From Eleusine coracana subsp. coracana (lineage: Eukaryota > Streptophyta > Magnoliopsida > Poales > Poaceae): a stretch of 64,000 nucleotides of DNA. Below the pieces are notes generated by a model. The model ran no database searches and was not told the origin of the DNA. It saw only the letters and a program-made list of their open reading frames with translations. Positions 49,764 to 58,500 of this stretch are shown here, one piece after another. A program made the translations under genes and the position numbers. The stretch lies in contig CM064429.1 of NCBI GenBank assembly GCA_032690845.1, positions 17,677,013 to 17,741,012 on the forward strand, read 5' to 3'. Each line of letters opens with the position of its first letter. Positions within the stretch are counted from its first letter, which is position 1.

Positions 49764-50312
49764 CCGAAAGAACGATAATCCTTTCATGGATTAGCTTCCT
49801 AGCTGTACGTCGAATGCTCAAAAAATCATTTTAGATGTGAGGGTAATAATTTCAAATCTTGTGTCTGTCCTAGTCATAGAAGAGATCATGAAACTTAAGA
49901 TCACCATACCCTTAAGGAGAAGAGCCAGTAAAGAAAGAACTAAGGATTACATTGTTACCTCCCAACACCAAAGGCTTGATTCAGACTCATCCTCTAGAGC
50001 ATTAACATTCACAGTAGAAATCCCATACAAAACTCTCTTCCCAATGTTAAGCACCAAGCTTCGCACTGAAGACTCCATGATACTATCTTTCAACTTCAAC
50101 TTCTCAAGTATTTGATCTGCCAGTTTTGCATAGGGAAGATTGCTTTCCTCCAGCAAGCATGCTACAAGCAACTCATTTCTTGAGCATGGAAGCTCCTCGG
50201 GAAGCAGCTGATGACCAGAAACTTCCTTGTAGTACTTAAACAATTCATCCATTTCTAGCTGCATTTCCATGGTTGCTGATGCGTTATATACCATATACAG
50301 GTCAGAGGAGTC

Positions 50313-50870
50313 TGAAGGACCGAGAAGGCAATCAGAGGGGGGGGGGGGTGAATGGGAGCCAATTAAAATTCTTCACAAGTGTTGGTGTCACTGAGCGCGA
50401 GCTTCGATGACACCGACAGAAAGAACGAATCATAAAAAGAAATTGCAAAGGGTATGAAACGAGGCAAAAAGGGGCTCTTCTCACGTATTCCGAAAAAGAT
50501 TCATCCCCTTACAAGTAATTAGGGGTGTTCCTTTTATAGGCCCGTACTTAGGCCATGTGCAAATGACCATTTTTTCCCTAATTAACTACTATATTCTTCG
50601 AATATTCTGTACAAAATGGTCATAAAGGATAAATCAGTCATTTAAGCACTCCTGGTACCCTTCCTTGCTCCGCACGCCACAACACGTGCTGGTGCCACGG
50701 GTTGCCCTCTTCGCTCCGACCAGGCTCTTGATCTTGCCCTACGCGCTGTCCTTCGAAGGCTGACGACTTCATCCTCCGAGGGTGCGGAGGTACCGCTCGA
50801 AGGGTCTTGGTTTCGCTGTGGCTTTTGATGAACGCCTGTACCTCGAAATTATGGTTAATAATGAATAATA
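50313..50870 (-). mobile_element. LTR (minus orientation) with Sirevirus-like 3' end, cutting the FAS1-like gene
   Basis: Read on the minus strand the segment ends CCATTCACCC..., CTTCTCGGTCCTTCA at 50313, nearly the same as the end of the Sirevirus LTRs at 14197 and 23232. Upstream of about 50395 it differs, so it is another family with a shared terminus. A TATA box lies at 50540-50531. No initiator-Met primer site follows on the gene side, so this is the outer 3' edge or a solo LTR. The upper limit is not resolved. Confidence 0.6.
50531..50540 (-). promoter_or_regulatory. TATA box on minus strand (LTR promoter)
   Basis: CCTATAAAAG on the minus strand, part of CCTATAAAAGGA, identical over 12 bases to the plus-strand TATA at 51094. 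Transcription would run into the FAS1-like remnant. Confidence 0.55.
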
Positions 50871-51093
50871 AATAAAAAAGATAACAATGTGTTGACTTTG
50901 ACTTTTATTCGTAGCCCGACTTTGATGAACCCTCGACGGGTGGCTTGCGAAGTGATCCCCCCAACAGTAGCCCCTCGAGGGGTGGGTCCAACTTTGATGG
51001 GCCGAAACCCTCGCTTCGCCGGGATCTCTTACCCAAACGTCACCCTTCGAGCATCAAAGTTGGGCTTTTCGAACCAAGCTACCAGGACTTCTG

Positions 51094-51104
51094 CCTATAA
51101 AAGG
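51094..51104 (+). promoter_or_regulatory. TATA box of the PF04195-like gene
   Basis: CCTATAAAAGG lies about 70 bases before the proposed start codon at 51165. The upstream 150 bases carry the short palindromes ACCCTCGACGGGT (50929-50941) and CCCCTCGAGGGG (50971-50982). Confidence 0.65.
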
Positions 51105-51164
51105 AGAATAACTGCGGTGGAAAATTATTATTTTTACTAGTTACTTGTCCGTTGTTCTTCCACC

Positions 51165-54100
51165 ATGCCTGCGATTATGACTAGGGTTCAAACAATAATT
51201 GTTTCCGAAAGCGAGTCATCTTCTGGGAGCTCACCTGGCTCTGTCGAAGGTAACACTTGGCTATGTTGGGTGTCATGGCTCTTTGTCTTCCGCTTTAAAT
51301 TTTGTGTTACTGTGACTTTGACTCCCGAGGCTCCGTAGTATATGCTGGTCCGTTTTTACCCGACTATATAAGCGGGGGGGGGGGGGGGGTGGTGGGGGTT
51401 AAAGGTCTACAAATCTTCTGCTGCAATTTGCTTTTTAGTATTCTAGCTTCCCCTCGCTTCGTGCGCTCACACTGCTGTTTGGTTGCTATTGCTTTTGAAG
51501 CTGCGTTTGAGCTAACTCAGTATGCTTGGATCTTTGCTTCGAAGTGTTCCTAATAATAGTTGGGGCTAGTTTCCAGGTTCCTACGGAGCTTACCTTTTGT
51601 GTCTAATTGCAGGATCTGAAGACATGGCTCGGGTTATGCAAACTGCTCGCCCTGACGACGCTGTCACTAAGGAAAACCTTCCTTCAACGGTAGTCGACGC
51701 CACTGCGAGTGAAGGCGACTCTGAGGCAGAATTTGCTAAGAGTTTGGAGGACAACCTTACTGCTGCTCCCGAAGGGCTGAGTGTTGCCCATGGTCAGGAA
51801 CCATCGAGAGAGGTTGAAGATAATGAAGAAGAGGACGATGAGGAGGAGGATGATGAGGAGGAGGACGATGAGGAAGGGGGTGGTGACCGGGATTTTGCTC
51901 CTCGAGGTGTTGGAAAGGTAGCCATCGACACCCAAGGTCAAGGTTCGAGCCGCAGGGTTCGGAGCTCTGGTCCGGTGGACGAGGACCTGGAGGACGTGGA
52001 TGCAGATATCAGCGATCTACTGCCCACTGATGACTCTGACCTGCCGAAGGGCCGAAAGGGGAAGGGGAAAGACCACGAGGGATCCAGACCTCGGACCTTC
52101 ATTTTCGGGCACTCTCACCTCGATGCCCCCAAACTATACAGACTTGCCGAGTTGGGATGTTTTCCCTCTGGAGGAGCCCGATTGGCTGGTCAGGAGGTTA
52201 CCCCGTGCCCTGCTGAAGACAAGGCCATGGTCTTTGAAGACCACTTCACTGTTGGCCTTCATTTTCCCTGCTCAGCCTTCGTGAAGGACGTGTTGAGCAG
52301 GTTCAACATGCAGCTGCATCACATCAGCCCCAGTGGGATGGCTATGCTAAGCAAATTCGCCTGGGGCATGCTAAGTTATCAGGGTTAGCCAGACATCGAA
52401 GTATTTTGCAAATATTACTACGCTCACTATCAGCCAAAGACTATCAAGATTGATGGCGTGGTGCATGAGGCTGACTTTGGCTGGATAACCTTCGTGCCTC
52501 GCTTCAAGCGCGATAATCAATTTGTTAAGTACAGCCGAAACCGCTGGAGTGACAAGTGGCATGAGTGCTGGCTATACGTGAAGGTTGCTGCAGAAACTAC
52601 TCCTGCGGAAGAGGGAGGGACAACTACTTTTCCGTTAGCTTTGAAGCTAACTCAATGCGAGCCTCGGTCCACGGAAGGCAGGGTGCCCAAGGGCTATAAG
52701 AACGAGGCTGCCTTCCGCGTCGCTACCTTCAACTCGAGCGGCCGGGACCTCGTCGAAGAGTTTGTGGCTGCGAATATGTGGCCACTATGTGAGGGGTGTT
52801 TAATTCCTGGGTTTATTCAGAAGAAGATCCCCTTGCGGCCCGATATTACTATACCTTTCCCAGAGGTGCCCGGGATTTTGGTGACGAAGAATTTTTGGTT
52901 TTCCTGTAGTGCGCCAGCGAGGCTATGGTGGGACCTTACACTCGCGAGGAGCACAAGCACACCTGCGAGCGGACTTTGCACAACGGCCGGCTTAACCGTG
53001 TCCGGACATTGGCCGGTGTGAAGTACCCCGCTCGCGTCGCGCCAGGCCCTCGGATGAAGCAGAATCGCTCCCCTGGAAATGTTGGTTTGGACATTGGGAA
53101 GGCAACGGGGGCCAAAAAGGCCAGGAAGGAGAAGTATCCGCCGAAGCCTCCCCTATAGATTGGGAAAAGGAAAAGGGATAAGGAAGCTTCGAATGTCCCC
53201 CCGAGGTGTGCGCCGGCTAAAGAACCCCACCGGGACTCTTCGAGCTCGTCTGCCCCCGGCCTCCGTGCCATTGGGACGCTGGTGCGCGCCGGCGCGATGG
53301 CGGATGCCTTCGATAGCGACGACGACAAGGAGGATGACGTGGTGGTGGTGTCTCCCACTACTACGGGCGGTGCTGCTGATGCGCCAGCCTCGAGTCCCTC
53401 CCCTATTTCCGCGAGGAGTCGGGCTGTGGATACAGAGGCCGCGGACACCCTTGCAGGTCTCGAGGAAAAATTTTCTGCTCTCCCTAGACCTTCGAGTCCG
53501 AGTCAACTTTTGATTGGGGCTGGAGCTTCTGGAGGGTCTGCTAGTAGAGGCTTGGGGCTACCCGAGGGGTACGAGGATTTTGCTGATCCCCATGCTTGGG
53601 CTAACCTATGCTCGGCTCCTGACGCTTTCATAGCCGAGGGGGCGCAGCTGTTTGGAGCCGAGGACTTGCGGCGCAATCTCTGCCATGTTTTGAGACATGT
53701 AAGTATGCTTCGTTTTGATAGTGTATGAAAAATGCTGTATTGTTTTTATTGAGTTTTGTGACAGGGTTATCTTGACTACTGTTTTGTTTCAGGCCCACAC
53801 CCTCGCACGGATTTCTTCCGAGAAGACTTGCACGGAGCTGGCTTCGTTAGAGAAGGAGAAGAATTCGCTTGTAACAGAGAACATGTTGTTGAAGGAGAAG
53901 CTTAACGGCCTTCGGTCTGTGAAAGATGAAGCTACGCTCGAAGCTAAGCGCATGCAAAAGGAGCTTAATGCTTCGCGGGTTGAGGCTGCTAAACTAAACA
54001 CCGGCTTAAGTCGCCTGGAAGCTGTTGAGGCTAAGATCGTGGCTCTGGAAAATAAGAACACAGCCTTGAAACATGACCGATTGACTCGCAACTATGGTTT

Positions 54101-54577
54101 CGCTGCCCAAGCTGTATCCGCACACCAGCAGTATTGCGAGGCTTTAGGTTATGTTGGTGCGGAGCCCATGTCATTGACCGATGGGGCTGCTATCACCAAG
54201 GCTGTTTTCTTTGGCTGGCTAAAGTCTAAGTTTGAAGCTCTCCCGGGGGTGATGGACAAGCGCAGCAACTTCGGCGCGCTGCACACTACAGAGGCCGCTT
54301 TTGGGCTGCTAGAACGCAAAGCCTGTGATCACTGCCATGCTCTGGGAAGGCACAACTTTCTGATTGGGGCAGACGCTCGGGATGGCTTGTCACCGGAGGC
54401 CATCGCCACGGCTAAGCGTATCGCGATGATATTCTGGCGCGATCACGGCCGCGAAGCCGCTCGACAAGCTGCCATTGAGAAACTGGCTCAAGTTATACTT
54501 TTGTTTGTGTATTGTATTTTCATTTGTTCGCGCGACGTTTGAAGTTGAAAATGATTATACTTGTGCAGATGCGGTGA
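51165..54577 (+). pseudogene. Putative gypsy-type transposon protein (PF04195-like), multi-exon, with two stops
   Basis: Exon 1 (51165-51249, MPAIMTRVQTIIVSESESSS) joins exon 2 at 51613 across a 363-bp GT/AG intron in frame (GSEDMARVMQ). Residues about 90-115 are an acidic run. At 52195-52385 the family domain shows KAMVFEDHFTVGLHFPCSAF, VLSRFNMQLHHISPSG and FAWGM. TAG at 52386-52388 interrupts, but the frame continues to 53021 (WITFVPRFKR). A frame change near 52910 leads to MVGPYTREEH; a second TAG is at 53156. After an intron (53699-53792) a long coiled coil follows (53793-54490: ELASLEKEKNSLVTEN). The next splice gives a stop at 54577. Function is unknown; the family occurs in grass retroelements without known enzymatic motifs. 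Confidence 0.75.
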
Positions 54578-54764
54578 CGGCCAGGCTAAAGATCCTTCAG
54601 GGGGCCAAGGCACTTCGAGGAGCGCCGCCGAGAAGGCTGGAACTTCGGAGGGTGGATCAAAGGTCGCGCCGAGCGAGGTTTAGGATTGTTTGTAGTTGTA
54701 GTGTATATGTAACGTACTTTTGGGAGGTCCTGAGGGAAATTTTGTAACTATAATTTTGACATGC

Positions 54765-55492
54765 CTACTTCACCCTGCGCGGGAGTCCGAAGAGGATGCT
54801 TCTAGTGGATCTTCCGTGTTGCATATGTTGGACTTGATGAGCGAAGGGTCCCAATCTTTGATGGATGATGCTTCCATGTCGACGCCTACTTCGAGTAGTT
54901 CTGAGGCAAGTTTGAGCGGCTTCGAAGCATTAGATGTTGCGGCGGAGGCTGAAAGATTTGAGTACCCCGAACGCTCATCTTCGTCCAGAGTGCACTTGGT
55001 GACTTTGGACGCCGGTGTGGTTTATGTGGGGGATTATTCCCACTTATTCACTCGTGGCGTTTCATCTAGCGCGTCATCCACACTTGGCCGTCGGGGTAGG
55101 GTTAGGTCCCGTGGTGGGGGAGTCTCTGTAGAGAGACCTCGCAGGGAGCGAGGACCACGGTACCGCGTCTGAAGTAAAGTGAGAAATCCTTGAGCACTGA
55201 AGGTTCCGGCGCCTCGATTCCGCGACCGTCCCGTCCGCGACTTGCTGTCGCGAAGCGGTCAATTAGCTCCGTGCTGAATTCGTCGACAAAGATTGGTAGA
55301 TCCTTTTCTCAAGCGCCAGTTCCAACTAGTGGAAATGCCCAAGATTCGGGTGTCCTTGGTTCTGGGGGCTCGAGACCTAATCCTTGCCCCCCTCCGCCTG
55401 GTTACACTGCTGATGAATGGTCGGTTTTGCTTCCCCAGTTGTTATCTTCTGGGGTTGTTGTAAAAGAAGAACCCATTGATTATGATTTCTGA
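54765..55492 (+). pseudogene. Second ORF region of the same element, no known domain
   Basis: From about 54771 the frame reads ESEEDASSGSSVLHMLDLM, then Ser-rich sequence, VTLDAGVVYVGDYSHLFTRGV and an Arg-rich end, with a stop at 55170-55172. One frame over, from about 55190, it continues to KEEPIDYDF and TGA at 55490-55492. The two parts were probably one protein or spliced exons. I recognise no family. It ends about 85 bases before the tandem array and shares the GC-rich codon style of the PF04195-like gene. Confidence 0.45.
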
Positions 55493-55577
55493 TGTAAACA
55501 TTTATTAGCTGCAATTGTAAGAAATTATGTCTTGCTTGGTTTGTGTTGCTATGGTTTCCGTAGCGCTGTCGTCGAAT

Positions 55578-58500
55578 TTTGAAAAACACTGCCCTCTCCC
55601 TCGAATTACTAAGGACGAGGTGTTCTAGGCCGAACCGTTCGATGGGATTCGGGATGCAACGCGCCCCTTAGCATTTTTTTGCTAGGTTTTTTGAAAAACG
55701 CCACCCTCCCCCTCGAAGTGCTGGGGGCGAGGTCTCTTTGAGCGAACCCTTTGATGGGTTTGGGCTGCAACGAGCCCCTTAGCATTTTTTCGGTAAGTTT
55801 TTGAAAAACGCCACCCTCCCCCTCGAAGTGCTAGGGGCGAGGTGTCTTAGGACAAACCCTTTGACGGGTTTGGGCTGCAACAAGCTCCTTAGCATTTTTT
55901 CACTAAGTTTTTGAGAAACGCCACCCTCCCCCTCGAAGTGCTAGGGGCGAGGTGTCTTAGGGCGAACCCTTTGACGGGTTTGGGCTCCAACGAGCCCCTT
56001 AGCATTTTTTTCACTAAGTTTTTTGAAAAACGCCACCCTACCCCTCGAAGTGCTAGGGGCGAGGTGTCTTAGAGCAAACCCTTTGACGGGTTTGGGCTGC
56101 AACGAGCCCCTTAGCATTTTTTCACTAAGTTTTTGAAAAAGGCCACCCTCCCCCTCGAAGTGCTAGGGGCGAGGTGTCTTAGGACAAACCCTTTGACGGG
56201 TTTGGGCTGCAACAAGCTCCTTAGCATTTTTTTGCTAAGTTTTTGAAAAACGCCACCCTCCCCCTCGAAGTGCTAGGGGCGAGGTGTCTTAGGGCGAACC
56301 CTTTGACGAGTTTGGGCTGCAACGAGACCCTTAGCATTTTTTTCACTAAGTTTTTTGAAAAACGCCACCCTACCCCTCGAAGTGCTAGGGGCGAGGTGTC
56401 TTAGGGCGAACCCTTTAACGGGTTTGGGCTGCAACAAGCCCCTTAGCATTTTTTCGCTAAGTTTTTGAAAAACGCCACTCTCCCCCTCGAAGTGCTAGGG
56501 GCGAGGTGTCTAAGGGCGAACCCTTTGATGGGTTTCGGCTGCAATGAGCTCCTTAGCACTTTTTTGCTAAATTTTTGAAAAACGCCACCCTCCCCATCAA
56601 AGTGCTAGCGGCGAGGTGTCTTAGGGCGAACCCTTTGACGGGTTTGGGCTGCAACGAGCCCCTTATCATTTTTTTGCTAAGTTTTTTGAAAAACGCCACC
56701 CTCCCCCTCGTAGTGCTAGGGGCGAGGTGTCTTAGGGTGAACCGTTTGACGGGTTTGGGCTGCAACAAGCCCCTTAGCATTTTTTTGCTATGTTTTTTGA
56801 AAAACGCCACCCTCCCCCTCGAAGTGCTAGGGGCGAGATGTCTTAGGGCGAACCCTTTGACGGGTTTGGGCTGCAACGAGCCCCTTAGCATTTTTTCACT
56901 AAGTTTTTGAAAAAGGCCACCCTCCCCCTCGAAGTGCTAGGGGCGAGGTCTCTTTGAGCGAACCCTTTGATGGGTTTGGGCTGCAACGAGCCCCTTAGCA
57001 TTTTTTCGGTAAGTTTTTGAAAAACGGCACCCTCCCCCTCGAAGTGCTAGGGGCGAGGTGTCTTAGGACAAACCCTTTGACGGGTTTGGGCTGCAACAAG
57101 CTCCTTAGCATTTTTTCACTAAGTTTTTGAGAAACGCCACCCTCCCCCTCGAAGTGCTAGGGGCGAGGTGTCTTAGGGCGAACCCTTTGACGGGTTTGGG
57201 CTCCAACGAGCCCCTTAGCATTTTTTTCACTAAGTTTTTTGAAAAACGCCACCCTACCCCTCGAAGTGCTAGGGGCGAGGTGTCTTAGGGCGAACCCTTT
57301 GACGGGTTTGGGCTCCAACGAGCCCCTTAGCATTTTTTTCACTAAGTTTTTTGAAAAACGCCACCCTACCCCTCGAAGTGCTAGGGGCGAGATGTCTTAG
57401 GGCAAACCCTTTGATGGGTTTGGGCTGCAACGAGCCCCTTAGCATTTTTTCACTAAGTTTTTCAAAAAGGCCACCCTCCCCCTCGAAGTGCTAGGGGCGA
57501 GGTGTCTTAGGACGAACCCTTTGACGGGTTTGGGCTGCAACAAGCTCCTTAGCATTTTTTCGCTAAGTTTTTGAAAAACGCCACCCTCCCCCTCGAAGTG
57601 CTAGGGGCGAGGTGTCTTAGGGCGAACCCTTTGACGAGTTTGGGCTGCAACGAGCCCCTTAGCATTTTTTTCACTAAGTTTTTTGAAAAACGCCACCCTA
57701 CCCCTCGAAGTGCTAGGGGCGAGGTGTCTTAGGGCGAACCCTTTGACGAGTTTGGGCTGCAACGAGCCCCTTAGCATTTTGTTCACTATGTTTTTTGAAA
57801 AACGGCACCCTACCCCTCGAAGTGCTAGGGGCGAGGTGTCTTAGGGCAAACCCATTGACGGGTTTGGGCTGCAACGAGCCCCTTAGCATTTTTTTCACTA
57901 AGTTTTTTGAAAAACACCACCCTACCCCTCGAAGTGCTAGGGGCGAGGTGTCTTAGGGCAAACCCATTGACGGGTTTAGGCTGCAACGAGCCCCTTAGCA
58001 TTTTTTTCACTAAGTTTTTTGAAAAACTCCACCCTACCCCTCGAAGTGCTAGGGGCGAGGTGTCTTAGGACGAACCCTTTGACGGGTTTGGGCTGCAACA
58101 AGCTCCTTAGCATTTTTTCACTAAGTTTTTGAGAAACGCCACCCTCCCCCTCGAAGTGCTAGGGCCGAGGTGTCTTAGGGCGAACCCTTTAACGGGTTTG
58201 GGCTCCAACGAGCCCCTTAGCATTTTTTTTACTAAGTTTTTTGAAAAACACCACCCTACCCCTCGAAGTGCTAGGGGCGAGGTGTCTTAGGGCAAACCCA
58301 TTGACGGGTTTGGGCTGCAACGAGCCCCTTAGCATTTTTTCGCTAAGTTTTTGAAAAACGCCACCCTTCCCCTTGAAGTGCTAGGGGCGAGATGTCTTAG
58401 GGCGAATCCTTTGACGGGTTTGGGCTGCAACGAGCCCCTTAGCATTTTTTCGCTAACTTTTTGAAAAATGCCACCCTCCCCCTCGAAGTGCTGGGGGCGA

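Larger units (their letters stand above)
45310..50290 (-). pseudogene. FAS1-like (chromatin assembly factor 1 large subunit), 5' half
   Basis: Exons, high to low: ~50290-49959 (MQLEMDELFKYYKEVSG...ESSLWCWE), 49864-49764 (DLKLLPSHL, shift, IRRTARKLIHERI), 48246-48111 (GILSFIEKLNQKSDD), 48027-47919 (NAQCEEVVKELEAIRNAV), 46736-46355 (the Lys/Glu-rich KER-like region, then QASIQRQANIMENFLKRK), 46036-45683 (HWGVRRSPKIQLFHELKLQKP; KLMQFDGNHRPSFFGIWRK), 45510-45437 (RDLDLNYEVDS) and 45372-45310 (GDPGERLSDFERDNEEI). Order and motifs match plant FAS1. Splice borders are well kept. Breaks: the start is lost at the LTR edge (50313), a T-run frameshift at about 49820-49830, and the L1 at 45309. Some exons may be missing between 48247 and 49763. 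Confidence 0.88.
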
